A DNA stretch of 64,000 nucleotides from Paraburkholderia hospita (GCF_002902965.1 NZ_CP026107.1:1488001-1552000), one strand, 5' to 3'. Positions 43,516-53,251 are shown, counted from the first letter of the stretch. The notes: generated by a model from the letters alone, not told the origin. Translations and numbers: made by a program.

Positions 43516-45339
43516 CTACTGCGTCGCCGCAGCCTGTGCGGTGGAGGTCGGCGTCCCCGCCGGGCTTTCGTCGCGCCACGGCGCCGGCAACGTCCACAGC
43601 GACAGCGCGAGCGGAATCGGCTGGCCGCTGTAGTAGTCCACCAGATCGCTCTTCATCTTCGGACGCGCCACGTCGTCCAGATAAATCATATGCCCGCCCT
43701 GGAAGAAGTTGACCTGCAGATCCGGATTCAGGCCGCGCACCGTTTGCAGACGCGCCAGGTCCTTTTCCGTCTTGAAGAACGGCGTGGCGAGATCGTGAAA
43801 GCCGTTCTCGGCGAGCACCTTGAGCTTCGGATTGAGCGTGATCGCGCCGAGCAGATCAGGCAGCGTGTCGGGCAGCGCCTGGCCGTCGTGCGAGAAGTCC
43901 CATACCTCGATGATCTCGTCGTTCAGCGGCATATACGTCGCGTTCGGCGCCGTGTAGCCGAGATAGTCCGGCATTTGCGTCGCGAGCGCCGTCGTGAACG
44001 GCTGCGAGATCAGGATGTCCGACGGGTCGCCATCCGTCTGCAGGCGCGGGTCCGAATTGGGCAGCGACACCCGCCCATCGTAGCGGCCGATCGTGGAGCC
44101 AGGAACCAGCGCCAGGTTAAACGAGTTGGGATCGAAGTAAGCCTGCAGCGCATGCAGCGTGAGGCTCGACGGCCACTCCCATGATTGCAGCGTGCGCGTC
44201 GCCGGATACACGGGCGGGTCGAAGTAACCGGGAAGTCCGAACTGGCTCAGCACCCATGTCTCCGCGTACTGCCTGAAATGGTTGTACTGGCCCGTCGCGA
44301 AGATTTCCGATTGCAGCGCAAACAGCCCTTGGTCGAGCAGCGGCGGCGACACCTGATGGAAGTAAGCCGCGACCTCCGCATAGCCGGGGTAGTAACCGGC
44401 GAGCGTATCGGTGTCGAGTTGCAGTCCTTCCTTGGTGCCAAAGATCGCCACGGCCTCGATTGCGTCGGCGAAGTAGTTGAGAATCGCAGACTGCAGCACG
44501 ATACCCGTCAGCGGCACGCCTGCCGTTTCGAGCGCCAGTGCAAGCATGTCGGTGCGCGGCGTGCCGTACGATTCGCCGTAGAGATAGATCGGCGAATCGC
44601 CGCGATTGTTCGCCGCCAGATAGCGGATGATGAAATCGCGCATGATGTTGACGTCAGAATCAACGCCCCAGAACTGCTTGTTCGTATAAGGCAGGACCGC
44701 TTCCGATAGACCCGTGCCGGGCGGATCGATGAACACCATGTCGGTGGTGTCGATCAGGCTCTCCGCATTGTCGACGAGCGGGTAGTTCGGCCAGTTGGTG
44801 AGAAGCGGGTCGGGCGTCGCGACACGCGTGGGCGCGAACGAACCGAGCCGCAGCCAGATCGACGACGAACCCGGACCGCCGTTATAGACGAAGGTCACAG
44901 GGCGCGGCTTGCCGTTCGTACCCGGCGCCGTATAGGCAACGTACGACATCGTGGCTTCCGGATTGCCGTTTGCATCGGCTGCTGTCAGGTGGCCTGTCGT
45001 CGTCGTGTAGTTGACCGTCGTCTTGCCCGACTTCCACTGGTAGTGCATCACGGCCGCTTTCTCCGCGACCTGCGATGCGGCGAGGCCGTCGTTCGCGTGC
45101 GGCGAATAGGGAATCGGATCGGTGTACGGCTTGTTGGCCGCTTGCGGCTGCGCCTGCTGTTGCGCGAGCGCTTGCGGATTCGCGGCCGCCTGGCTCAACG
45201 CGCTCGTCGCCGACGAAGCGGGACTGCTGTCGCCTCCTCCACATCCCGCGAGAACCAGCAACCCGAGAATCATCGCGCCTGAAGCGGCTAGCCGCCCCAG
45301 ACGCGGGCGGCTGCCGCTAATGCTACGGTCTGGTTTCAT
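43516..45339 (-). CDS. S10-family serine carboxypeptidase, lipoprotein
   Basis: The protein (607 residues) has a lipoprotein signal (LGLLVLAGC, Cys about 32) and a long Gln/Ala-rich linker. An S10 catalytic domain follows with TFVYNGGPGSSS (oxyanion region), the nucleophile Ser in GESYG and the His in GGHMIY. It should act in the periplasm on peptide C-termini. ATG 45339 follows AGGGACAG; the longer frame has no such site. S10 enzymes are sporadic in bacteria but common in Burkholderiales. Confidence 0.88.
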   Translation of the reverse strand: MKPDRSISGSRPRLGRLAASGAMILGLLVLAGCGGGDSSPASSATSALSQAAANPQALAQQQAQPQAANKPYTDPIPYSPHANDGLAASQVAEKAAVMHYQWKSGKTTVNYTTTTGHLTAADANGNPEATMSYVAYTAPGTNGKPRPVTFVYNGGPGSSSIWLRLGSFAPTRVATPDPLLTNWPNYPLVDNAESLIDTTDMVFIDPPGTGLSEAVLPYTNKQFWGVDSDVNIMRDFIIRYLAANNRGDSPIYLYGESYGTPRTDMLALALETAGVPLTGIVLQSAILNYFADAIEAVAIFGTKEGLQLDTDTLAGYYPGYAEVAAYFHQVSPPLLDQGLFALQSEIFATGQYNHFRQYAETWVLSQFGLPGYFDPPVYPATRTLQSWEWPSSLTLHALQAYFDPNSFNLALVPGSTIGRYDGRVSLPNSDPRLQTDGDPSDILISQPFTTALATQMPDYLGYTAPNATYMPLNDEIIEVWDFSHDGQALPDTLPDLLGAITLNPKLKVLAENGFHDLATPFFKTEKDLARLQTVRGLNPDLQVNFFQGGHMIYLDDVARPKMKSDLVDYYSGQPIPLALSLWTLPAPWRDESPAGTPTSTAQAAATQ

Positions 45340-45839
45340 TTCTGTCCCTGTGATAGGTAAGTTACCGCTACACAAAGGCCGCCTTCGCCGGTGAGGCGCA
45401 TAGGAAACAGACAGCGGTGCAGAACTCGTCGGCACTCACAGCGGCTGACATTAAACTTTCTTGTTTCTAACAGCATTAATACAGGTTTCCGAATATTCTA
45501 ATAATTCGGATCACTAATTACACAACGTGAAACCATGCCGGTAAGTTGTACTGGTTCTTTAATGCTTTCCGCTTTGGAAAGATTTGGTAATGAAGGGTGG
45601 CAGAGGAAAAATAGGAGGTCGCGCGGGGCTTTGTCAAGGCCCGTTTTTACAGGCTATGCGCGGTGAATAGGATCGAAACTTGCGTTCGCATCCATTGTTT
45701 CCGGTCGGAAAAATCATGTCGAAATCATTCGCGCAATGCTTTATCGAACAATCGATAAACCGGATTGGCTAATTAACGTTTTTTCGTTTAAATCGGAATG
45801 TATTTCGACGAACCAGATAAAGAACCGCTCGCGCCGCAA
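45340..45839. other. 500-base AT-rich intergenic region
   Basis: No convincing protein gene. It holds a dyad TCCGAAT...ATTCGGA (about 45488-45510) and, at 45625-45642, a GGG-CTT...AAG-G-CCC hairpin followed by GTTTTT (45643-45648), terminator-like on the plus strand although no plus-strand gene precedes it. Both flanking genes are on the minus strand, so the promoter of the peptidase gene lies near the left end. Confidence 0.4.
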
Positions 45840-46499
45840 TTAATGCGCGGACAACAGATTCGCCACCTGATTCGATTGCGTCTGCGCGGCGATATCTTTC
45901 GCCGTCATGCCACGATTGTCTTTCAGCGATTCGTCAGCGCCGCGTGCGAGCAACAGCTTCACGGTATCGGCGCGATCGTAGCCCGCGGCCCACATCAACG
46001 CGGTGAGATCGTTCTTGTAGCGGCGGTTCACGTCGATGCCCGTGTCGAGCAACTGCTTCACCACTTGCGTTTGCCCTTGCCCCGCCGCATATTCAATCGC
46101 GGTCTTGCCGACGCGATCCGTCGCCAGGGGATCCGCGCCGCGCGCGAGCAGCAACGCGACGATGCCGTCGTGGCCGCCATACGCGGCCGCCATCAGCGGC
46201 GTGACGCCGGACGCGTTCGCGTGCTTCACGTTCGCGCCATGATCGATCATTGTGCGCGCTATCTCGGCGTCGCCCTTCTTGCATGCCGTGAGCAGCGCGG
46301 TGTCGCCGATTCTCGTCATCGCATCGACGGCCGCGCCGTGATCGAGCGCCGCGATCACGCTTGCGCGGTCGCTGTCTTTCGCGGCGGCGAGCAGCGTGCG
46401 ATTCACCTCGCCCGCTTCTTCGGCTGCAGCAGGAAGCGCAGCGCCTGAAGCGACCCAAAGCGCGCAGGCCATCAACAACGCAGTCACCCCATACCGCAC
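45840..46499 (-). CDS. Secreted ankyrin-repeat protein
   Basis: The protein (219 residues) has a signal peptide (ALLMACALWVASGAALPAAA) and about five ankyrin repeats of the form GDTALLTACKKGDAEIARTMIDHGA, GVTPLMAAAYGGHDGIVALLLARGA and so on. It probably binds partner proteins in the periplasm. The first codon is GTG with no clear ribosome site. The cytochrome gene lies 28 bases upstream on the same strand, so coexpression with the quinoprotein/cytochrome pair is likely. Confidence 0.87.
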   Translation of the reverse strand: MRYGVTALLMACALWVASGAALPAAAEEAGEVNRTLLAAAKDSDRASVIAALDHGAAVDAMTRIGDTALLTACKKGDAEIARTMIDHGANVKHANASGVTPLMAAAYGGHDGIVALLLARGADPLATDRVGKTAIEYAAGQGQTQVVKQLLDTGIDVNRRYKNDLTALMWAAGYDRADTVKLLLARGADESLKDNRGMTAKDIAAQTQSNQVANLLSAH

Positions 46500-46527
46500 G
46501 GCGTGATAGATGATCGTCTCCCCGACG

Positions 46528-47157
46528 TTACTGCAGATTCGCGACGTAACCGGCGAGGTTGCGGATATCGTCGTCAGTCAGATTGCGCGCGACGCTGCCC
46601 ATGTTTCCCGCATCGTTGGTGCGCGTGCGGGAACGGAAGTCGTGCAGCTGCTTCACGATGTACTGATAGTGCTGCCCGGCCACACGCGGAATCTCGTTCT
46701 GCCCGGTGAAGTTGCCGAGGTGGCACGTCGTGCAAAGCTCCGCAGCCGACTTCTTGCGCCCCGCTTCGACGGCGACGCCGTCCGCCTTGAAATCGACGGG
46801 CACCGGTTTCTGCGCGGCGAAATAGTCAGCGAGATCCTGCATGTCATCTTTCGACAGCTTCGCCGCCATCGGCGACATGCGCGGGTCCTTGCGGCGGCCT
46901 TCCTTGAAGTCCTTCAACTGAAGGTACGTGTAACGCGCGGTCTGCCCGGCAAGCACGGGATACTGCGCGTCCGTCGAATTGCCCATCGGGCCGTGACAGG
47001 CCACGCAGGTCTGCGCCTTCGTCTTGCCTGCTTCCGCATCGGCACGTGCGTCGGCTAGCGGCCACATGATGCCGCCCACAAGAACCACCGCGCAAGCGCG
47101 CGTGACGATACGCGCTGCGCGCTGCGCGGTGAGCGATGACGTCCTGGTTCCCGTCAT
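46528..47157 (-). CDS. Di-heme c-type cytochrome (c4-like)
   Basis: The protein (209 residues) has a signal peptide and two heme-attachment motifs: CVACH (near residue 50) and CTTCH (near residue 145). This is the doubled fold of cytochrome c4. Met ligands are likely in RMSPMAAKL and in DAGNMGSVARNL. The ATG overlaps the stop of the upstream quinoprotein gene by one base. It would accept electrons in the periplasm and pass them to a terminal oxidase. Confidence 0.9.
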   Translation of the reverse strand: MTGTRTSSLTAQRAARIVTRACAVVLVGGIMWPLADARADAEAGKTKAQTCVACHGPMGNSTDAQYPVLAGQTARYTYLQLKDFKEGRRKDPRMSPMAAKLSKDDMQDLADYFAAQKPVPVDFKADGVAVEAGRKKSAAELCTTCHLGNFTGQNEIPRVAGQHYQYIVKQLHDFRSRTRTNDAGNMGSVARNLTDDDIRNLAGYVANLQ

Positions 47158-48266
47158 CACGGCAACGCGAAGACCAGCACCGTGTTGCCGCGTTTGAAGT
47201 CCAGTTGCGTGTTGCCGCCCGCCGCGACGGCCACATACTGCTTGCCGCGCACGCTATACGACACGGCCGGCGCATTCACGCCCGCGCCGCACTGGAACTC
47301 CCAGAGCTTCTTGCCCGTCGATGCATCGAACGCACGGAACAGCCCGTTGCCTTCGCCGTTGAACACGAGGCCGCCCCCCGTCACGAGCACGCCGCCGATC
47401 AACGGCTGCGCCGTCTTGAAGTCCCACGCAACCTTGCCCGTGTCGACGTTGACAGCCGACAGCTTGCCCCATTGCTCTTCGGACGCAATCACCTTGAACG
47501 CACCGCCTAGCCACAGCTTGCTGCCGCCGGGATACGGCGCATCCGTGACCTGATAGGTCATCGGTTGACGCAGGTTGGCCGCGTAGGCCAGGCGCGTCTT
47601 CGGATCGAACGCCATCGGCGACCATTCGACACCGCCGTTCGCGCCCGGCAGCATCCGCGCACCCTCGGCCGTCGGCAGCGTCCACATGTTCTCCTGCGGA
47701 ATCATCGCCTGCGAGAAACGGATCAGGCGACCTGTTGCGCGATCATGCACATAGATATGCCCCGTCTTGCCACCGTGGATCACGCCGGGAATCATCTTGC
47801 CGTTCGTGTCGCGCACGTCGATCAGGATCGGCGGGCTGACGGCGTCGAGGTCCCACACGTCGTGCGGCACGTACTGGTAATGCCATTTGTACTTGCCCGT
47901 GTCGAGATCGATGGCGACGAGCGAGTCCGTATAGAGGTTATCGCCCGGTCGGATCGCGCCATACAGATCCGGCGACGGATTGCCGACCACGAAAAACACC
48001 GTATGCGTCTTGCGGTCGATGGCGGGCGTCATCCACACGCCGCCGCCAAGCGTCTTGTAGAAGTCGCCGCCTTTATCCGCGAGCTGCTTCTTTTCGGCGG
48101 TGCTGTCGAGTTGCGCCTGACTGACGGGCCCAAACGTCGACGGCATCGGCGCCGAGGTGGTGGTGGGCGTGTTCTGCACTTCGTCGGCGGCTCGCGAGGT
48201 GGGCGATGCGAGCGCGGCGAACAGCAGGGGAATCAAGACGGCGAGGTACCGCGGGGATGGGGCCAT
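47157..48266 (-). CDS. PQQ-dependent dehydrogenase-like beta-propeller, shortened
   Basis: The protein (369 residues) has a clear signal peptide ([19 protein letters not shown]). It carries the C-terminal half of a quinoprotein propeller: the tryptophan-docking type motif in [27 protein letters not shown] and [26 protein letters not shown]. Family members have about 550-700 residues; here the mature protein passes from [11 protein letters not shown] almost directly to [12 protein letters not shown], so the first blades seem to be missing. It may be an in-frame internal deletion or a short family. It is coupled to the cytochrome c gene. Confidence 0.75.
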   Translation of the reverse strand: MAPSPRYLAVLIPLLFAALASPTSRAADEVQNTPTTTSAPMPSTFGPVSQAQLDSTAEKKQLADKGGDFYKTLGGGVWMTPAIDRKTHTVFFVVGNPSPDLYGAIRPGDNLYTDSLVAIDLDTGKYKWHYQYVPHDVWDLDAVSPPILIDVRDTNGKMIPGVIHGGKTGHIYVHDRATGRLIRFSQAMIPQENMWTLPTAEGARMLPGANGGVEWSPMAFDPKTRLAYAANLRQPMTYQVTDAPYPGGSKLWLGGAFKVIASEEQWGKLSAVNVDTGKVAWDFKTAQPLIGGVLVTGGGLVFNGEGNGLFRAFDASTGKKLWEFQCGAGVNAPAVSYSVRGKQYVAVAAGGNTQLDFKRGNTVLVFALP

Positions 48267-48706
48267 GAGCGTCTTCTCGGCTTTTTATCGTTCGAGCTTG
48301 CGAGCGCGGGAGTGCGGCGGCTGTCCGCGCGTAGACAACGCGTGGACGGGCACAGTCGCGCAACCCCTCTCAAACAACAAAAGCTTTGAAATTGGAACCG
48401 TTTGATTGCTTCGTCGGGACGGGTCGGCTGCGCAGATTCCGCGAGTACAGCTTCACTCTCGCCCTCAAGTCTGGCTCAATTAAGCGTAGACGAAGCAATG
48501 CCGATTTACCAGGCACGCGGCAGCGCATTGGCGCCACATTACCCCGCAACTGAAGGTTGGTTCACGTATGAGGATTGATGGCCGCTCGCGCCGCGTTGAC
48601 GAACGGACCGGCGTAGTGCCGGTTTTATAACGTGCTTGTGGACGCACGCATTGTGCATTGCATCGAAGAGATGCGAAGCCGGCGTCCGGCTTCGCATCCG
48701 GAAGGC
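48267..48706. other. 440-base gap with two hairpins
   Basis: No convincing protein gene. ACCGGC-N5-GCCGGT followed by TTT lies at 48607-48626 (plus strand, terminator-like). A perfect 12-bp stem with a 3-base loop lies at 48671-48697, just after the GntR stop, and probably ends that minus-strand transcript. The left end contains the promoter of the quinoprotein gene. Confidence 0.45.
48671..48697 (-). terminator. Hairpin after the GntR gene
   Basis: ATGCGAAGCCGG (48671-48682) and CCGGCTTCGCAT (48686-48697) form a perfect stem around CGT. On the minus strand the sequence CTCTTCG follows, a weak T-tract. Confidence 0.55.
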
Positions 48707-49387
48707 TCAGGCCTGCGCGTCGTCGCTCTCGCCGAGCATGCGCATCGCGGCTTTCTCCGCGTTCGCCACGTGCAGGCGCGCGAGTGCCTGGGCTTCGTCG
48801 GCATCGCGTGCCTTGAGCGCCTTGTAGAGCTTGTCGATTTCGCGCAGGCTGCTCGGCAGCCGGTCAGGATGCATCAGCGACGTGGCGCGCAGCAGATTCA
48901 CCCGCGAATAGAGGCTATTGAGAACCTCCTTAACCAGCGCATTGCCGCAGTTGTCGAGCAGCACCTCGTAGAGCGCGGTCTTGGCCTTGAGCACGCCCGC
49001 CTGGTCCTGCGCCGTCGCCTGCGTGCGCAGTTCCTTCGCGGCCTCGCCGAACTGCGCAATCGCGGCGTCGCTGGCGAGCCTTGCGAACTCGTGCGCCGCG
49101 AAGCCTTCCAGCAGCCCGCGCAACGCGTACAGTTCGCTCGCCTCCTGCGGCGAGATCACGGCGACGATCGGGCCTTTGTGCGGCACGCTGCGCACGAGCT
49201 TTTCCGCTTCGAGCTTGCGCAGCGCTTCGCGTACCGAGGTACGGCTCACGCCGAGCGACTCGCACAGTTCGCGCTCGATCAGACGCGCGCCCGGCGCGAA
49301 GCGCCCGCTCATGATGGCCTGCCGCAGCACGTTTTCGACCTGATGACGCAGCGTCTCAGGTCGGACCAACCCGATATCAGTCGACAT
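48707..49387 (-). CDS. GntR-family regulator, FadR subfamily, of the catabolic cluster
   Basis: The protein (226 residues) has a winged helix (GARLIERELCESLGVSRTSVREALRKL, about 35-60) and an FCD domain. ATG 49387 has GGGAAG upstream; a TTG at 49408 is an alternative, but it lies inside a candidate operator. The TTGT-N3-ACAA type sites in front of this gene, of the 53.7-kb block and of the 61.9-kb block indicate that it controls the whole cluster and itself. The inducer is presumably a pathway acid. Confidence 0.9.
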   Translation of the reverse strand: MSTDIGLVRPETLRHQVENVLRQAIMSGRFAPGARLIERELCESLGVSRTSVREALRKLEAEKLVRSVPHKGPIVAVISPQEASELYALRGLLEGFAAHEFARLASDAAIAQFGEAAKELRTQATAQDQAGVLKAKTALYEVLLDNCGNALVKEVLNSLYSRVNLLRATSLMHPDRLPSSLREIDKLYKALKARDADEAQALARLHVANAEKAAMRMLGESDDAQA

Positions 49388-49397
49388 TATTGTCTTC

Positions 49398-49408
49398 CCG
49401 TCCGACAA
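49398..49408 (-). promoter_or_regulatory. FadR-type operator in front of the GntR gene
   Basis: TTGTCGGACGG on the minus strand shares its first nine bases with the site at 53769. It lies 10-20 bases before the ATG and would give autoregulation. Confidence 0.5.
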
Positions 49409-49719
49409 AGTTACAGTCGCTATGATACTTCACCGCCAGCCGTTTTCCGTCCTCCATTGCGCATAAAACGCGTTCATTGTTGCGTGATGTTGTTGTACCG
49501 CGTTGTTGCCCGAGGACGGCGCGTCAGTTGTAGCCAAGAATCGCCACCGCCCGCACATGCGCGTGGTCGGTGCCGTTCGCTGCGAGCCGCGCGAGCGGCA
49601 ACACCTGCAACGCGCGGAACGTCGAATGAGAATCGCGGACGCGCGCATCGGGGTTTTGAGGCGACCGCGCAGCACGTGTGACGTGCTCATTCCACGCGTT
49701 GGGAGTCAGCATCGTGAGG
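49409..49719. other. 311-base gap between the CMD-family gene and the GntR gene
   Basis: No gene is seen. The end next to the GntR gene is AT-richer (GTATCATAGCGAC...TAACTTTG on the minus strand) and probably holds its promoter. Confidence 0.35.
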
Positions 49720-50511
49720 TCATGCATCGACGGCCATCCGGTGCTTTGCCAGTGCCGCTTCGAGCAGCGGCGCGCCGAGTTCGGCGCCGTGAATGCCCGT
49801 CGTGCTGACGATCTCCAGCAGTTCCATCAGTTCGTCCGCCGTCGCGCCGTAGCGCAGCGCGTTGCGCATATGCAGCTTGAGGCCGGGCACATACAGATGC
49901 GTCGACGAAGCGTCGAACGCGCAATACATGAACTCCTTGATCTTCGGACTCAACACGCCCGTGCGCCAGGGCACCGAAGAAAACTCGACATACGCTTCGA
50001 ACAGATCGGGATCGAGTTCGAGCAGCCCTTCCCACGTCGGATGCCAGTAGCCGCGATTTTTCTCGAACGCTTCCTTCAGCGCGCGTCTGCGTTCGTCCAG
50101 CGGCGCAGGTCCCGCGCGCAAGCCTTCTTCTTCGAGCACTTCGAGCAGCACGGGCACGCCGACATTGCTCGTGTGAATGCCGATCGTGCTGATCAGCTCC
50201 AGCACTTCCATCAGCTCTTCGCGCGTCGCGCCGAACCCGAGCGCGCGCTCGATATGATGCGCGACGCCCGGCCCATACAACTGCGTCGCGCACGCATCGG
50301 CGGCGAGCGCGATGAACGCGCGCGTCTTGTCATCGAGATGGTTTCTGCGCTGCGGCACTGCGGAGAACTGCACGTACGCATCGACAAAACCCGCATCGAG
50401 ACGAAGCATACTGTCCCATGCGGCATTCCAGACGCCGTGCACGCGCACGAAGTCTTCCTTGATCTGCTGCGGCTCGCGATGCGCGCGCGCCGGCTGCTCT
50501 CCCTGCTTCAT
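49720..50511 (-). CDS. Tandem carboxymuconolactone-decarboxylase-family protein
   Basis: The protein (263 residues) has two AhpD/CMD-like domains (about 40-125 and 165-250). Each has the helix pattern R.FI.LA.DA...LY.PG...HI..AL..GAT..EL.E.LE..S..GIH. The CxxC of AhpD peroxidases is absent, so a decarboxylase, hydrolase or isomerase role is more likely. It is the last gene of the 53.7-kb transcription block, 46 bases after the cupin gene. Confidence 0.82.
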   Translation of the reverse strand: MKQGEQPARAHREPQQIKEDFVRVHGVWNAAWDSMLRLDAGFVDAYVQFSAVPQRRNHLDDKTRAFIALAADACATQLYGPGVAHHIERALGFGATREELMEVLELISTIGIHTSNVGVPVLLEVLEEEGLRAGPAPLDERRRALKEAFEKNRGYWHPTWEGLLELDPDLFEAYVEFSSVPWRTGVLSPKIKEFMYCAFDASSTHLYVPGLKLHMRNALRYGATADELMELLEIVSTTGIHGAELGAPLLEAALAKHRMAVDA

Positions 50512-50557
50512 TCGCTTGCTCCTTCGGATGACGATGATGCGGTGCGCGCGCGCCGCG

Positions 50558-50953
50558 TCAGCCCGCGACCAGCCCTTGCGGATAATCCGCTTCGGCCACT
50601 TCTTCCTGCCACGTCGCCTTGCCGATCGACGTCGCGATATGCACCATGTAGCTGCCGTCGCTCGCGCCGTGCCAGTGCCGCTCGTTCGGCCCGATGAACA
50701 CGATGTCGCCCTGGCGGATTTCCTGCGGCGCTTCGCCCTCCTTGCAAATCCAGCCCTTGCCCGCCGTCACCTGCAGCACCTGGCCCTGCTCGTGCGTATG
50801 CCAGTACGTGCGGCCGCGCGGCGCGAAGAACACCGTGTTGATGGTGACGCCATCCGTCGACGGCATCACGGGGTCGGCCCACACCGTGCCCGAAAACGTC
50901 TCGCCGCGCAGTTCCGACATCTTCCCTTCTGCCCTGCCGTGAAATACCTTCAT
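50558..50953 (-). CDS. Small cupin protein
   Basis: A single-domain cupin (131 residues). The metal-binding motifs are in YWHTHEQGQVLQVTAGKG (His-His-Gln) and GDIVFIGPNERHWHGA (His pair). Such cupins bind Fe, Mn or Zn and act as isomerases, lactonases or decarboxylases on small acids. The ATG overlaps the stop of the preceding dehydrogenase gene (ATGA), so the two are translationally coupled. Confidence 0.85.
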   Translation of the reverse strand: MKVFHGRAEGKMSELRGETFSGTVWADPVMPSTDGVTINTVFFAPRGRTYWHTHEQGQVLQVTAGKGWICKEGEAPQEIRQGDIVFIGPNERHWHGASDGSYMVHIATSIGKATWQEEVAEADYPQGLVAG

Positions 50954-51870
50954 GCCTGCTTCTCCTCTTTGCGAATCTTCCCGTCGTACAGACGCACGCC
51001 GCCCGACACATCGCCAATCGCATCGACGACGCGATTGCTGATCACATCGCCATAGCCGAGCGCCGTGCCGAGACCAAAGCTCGCGAGCGGCCCCGCGGCA
51101 TTCAGCGACACCACGCCCAGTTCGCGCGCGCGATCGACGTACAGCACGACATCCTTCGTCATCAGCTTGCCCGTCAGCCCGCCTTCCAGATAATCGCCGT
51201 CGACGATCTTCGGAAAGCGGTTCAGCGTTGCGAAGTTCACGCCGCTGCTGCTGTTGAGCACATCGAGCAGCAGATGCAGATCGAGCCCGGCCTTCTTGCC
51301 CGCCACCATCACTTCCGCGCTCGCCGCGAGGCTCACCGCGTTGAGGAAGTTGTTCAGCAGCTTGGTGGTGTGGCCCGCGCCGCTCTCGCCCATGTGCGCG
51401 ACCTTCGAGCTGATCGGCGCGAATGCCCATTCGAGCGCTTCGACCGCGCTCGCGTCGCCGCCGACCATCAGCGTCAACGTGCCTTTCTCCGCTGCTGCCG
51501 CGCCGCCTGAAATGCCCGCATCGACATACTGCACGCCGCATTGCGTGAAGCGCCGCGCGAGCCGTATCGTCGAGCTTGCCGCCGCCGTGCTCAGATCGAC
51601 CACGATCTGTCCCGCACGGCAATGCGCGAGCACACCACCTTCGCCTTCGACCACGGCCTCGACGACCTTGCTGTCCGGCAACGACATCATCACGACGTCG
51701 GCGAACTTCATCACGTCCGCGACCGAAGCCGCGGCCTGCGCGCCCGCTGCCTTCACGCGCTCAGGTGCGGTGTCGTAACCGAGCACCGCAATGCCCGCAT
51801 CGACGAGACGTCGCGCCATGCGGCCGCCCATGTTGCCGAGACCGATGAATCCGATCCGTTCCTTGTTCAT
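50950..51870 (-). CDS. 3-hydroxyisobutyrate-dehydrogenase-type oxidoreductase (copy 1)
   Basis: A beta-hydroxyacid dehydrogenase (306 residues). It has the NAD(P) motif GFIGLGNMGGRMARRL, the substrate-binding segment DAGISGGAAAAEKGTL and the catalytic Lys in GHTTKLLNNFLNAV. It belongs to the family of 3-hydroxyisobutyrate, tartronate-semialdehyde and related dehydrogenases. It is one of three such genes in the cluster, clearly diverged from the other two, implying different substrates. It lies between an MFS transporter and a cupin gene. Confidence 0.9.
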   Translation of the reverse strand: MNKERIGFIGLGNMGGRMARRLVDAGIAVLGYDTAPERVKAAGAQAAASVADVMKFADVVMMSLPDSKVVEAVVEGEGGVLAHCRAGQIVVDLSTAAASSTIRLARRFTQCGVQYVDAGISGGAAAAEKGTLTLMVGGDASAVEALEWAFAPISSKVAHMGESGAGHTTKLLNNFLNAVSLAASAEVMVAGKKAGLDLHLLLDVLNSSSGVNFATLNRFPKIVDGDYLEGGLTGKLMTKDVVLYVDRARELGVVSLNAAGPLASFGLGTALGYGDVISNRVVDAIGDVSGGVRLYDGKIRKEEKQA

Positions 51871-51901
51871 TTCCGCTATTCCCTTGCAGTCAGTTGATTC
51901 G

Positions 51902-53251
51902 TCAGAAGTCGACGTCCTTCGTTTCCGGTCCCATCATCGCGCCGACCGCGCCGATCAGTCCGCCGATGCACAACAGCACCACGGATGTCATCCGCAACGG
52001 CATGAACGCGCCGAGCCAGTTCATATAGAACGCGTAGAACGACGGGATGATCACCGAGAGACTGAAGCCGACGCCGAAGCCCGTCGCGCGCACATCGGTG
52101 ACGAAGCGTTCGTTGATGTACGTGACGATCACGCCCCACGGCGACGTGACGAGCACGGCGAGCACGCAGACCAATGCGATGATGGTCGGCAGAGACAATC
52201 CGTCGACGTTCGCGAGCACATACAGCAGCCCCGCGCCGACCGTCGCGATCAGCGGGCCGACGATCACGAAGAAGCGCCGCCGCCCGATCGACTGCGCAAT
52301 CAGCCCCGAACCGATATAGCTGAAGAACAGCACGAAGTACGTGATCATCAGCGTGGACGTCATCTGGAAACCCGTCAGATGCAGCGTCTTCACGAGCAGG
52401 CCCGTCGGCAGGTAGATCGTGATGATGTTCTGAGTGAGCCAGAAGCCCGTCATCATGACCAGCACCTGAAGCAGGTTGCGTCCGCTCTTGCCGCGCAGCA
52501 GGTCGGAGAGCGGCAGCTTTTCCGGCTGATTGCCCTTGTCGGCGGCTTCGCTCTTCCATATCTCCGATTCGGCGACCTTGTGCACGTAGTACAGCGCGAG
52601 AATACCCGCGAGCACGGCACCCAGCACGAACGGAATGCGCCAGCCCCATTGCGCGTACGGCGAGTTCATGCCGTTGAGCGGAAAGAGCGCGAACATCAGC
52701 ATCGCGATGAGATTGATCGACACGTATGCGGCAGGAAAGCCCGCGATGATGAAACCGCCGACAAACCCGCGCTGCGCTTTCTTCGAATACTCGATGGCAA
52801 GCGGCATCGCGCCCGTGTAGCCGCCGCCCAGAAAGATCCCGTCGACGAAGCGCAGCAGCACGAGCGCCCAGTACGACGCGATGCCGATGCTCTCGTAGCC
52901 CGGCAGCAGCGCGATCAGCAGCGTGACCACGCCGAAGCCCGACACCGACCAGATCGACGCCTTGCGGCGCCCGATACGGTCCGCGATCATGCCGAACAGC
53001 AGCGCGCCGATAGGACGCCCGAGCAGCGTCGTGATGAACACCAGCGACGCGAGTATCGTCTCCATGCCGCTCGACAGATGCGGCGGCTGGAAGAACGCGA
53101 GCACCGGCGACAGCACGACGACGGGCAGGTAAATATCGAACATGTCGATGTACTCGGAGAAGAACGCGCCTTTGATGGCATTGCGTCTTTTCGTTTCTAT
53201 CGATTGCTCGCCTTCGGACTGTGCGATGTCGGTCGCAGTGAGGGTTTTCAT
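51902..53251 (-). CDS. MFS transporter, metabolite:H+ symporter type (copy 1)
   Basis: The protein (449 residues) has 12 predicted spans. The MFS loop motif GMIADRIGRRKAS lies between spans 2 and 3, and LLRFVDGIFLGGGYTGAMPLAIEYS is typical of the sugar-acid/dicarboxylate (SP-like, MHS) transporters. ATG 53251 follows GGAG. It likely imports the growth substrate of this block. A second MFS transporter starts the other block. Confidence 0.9.
   Translation of the reverse strand: MKTLTATDIAQSEGEQSIETKRRNAIKGAFFSEYIDMFDIYLPVVVLSPVLAFFQPPHLSSGMETILASLVFITTLLGRPIGALLFGMIADRIGRRKASIWSVSGFGVVTLLIALLPGYESIGIASYWALVLLRFVDGIFLGGGYTGAMPLAIEYSKKAQRGFVGGFIIAGFPAAYVSINLIAMLMFALFPLNGMNSPYAQWGWRIPFVLGAVLAGILALYYVHKVAESEIWKSEAADKGNQPEKLPLSDLLRGKSGRNLLQVLVMMTGFWLTQNIITIYLPTGLLVKTLHLTGFQMTSTLMITYFVLFFSYIGSGLIAQSIGRRRFFVIVGPLIATVGAGLLYVLANVDGLSLPTIIALVCVLAVLVTSPWGVIVTYINERFVTDVRATGFGVGFSLSVIIPSFYAFYMNWLGAFMPLRMTSVVLLCIGGLIGAVGAMMGPETKDVDF

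Noticed and set aside
48568..48630. A 20-codon ORF near the quinoprotein gene considered as pqqA
   Set aside because: It lacks the Glu-x3-Tyr pair that is cross-linked in PqqA, has no ribosome site, and no pqqB-E genes are nearby.
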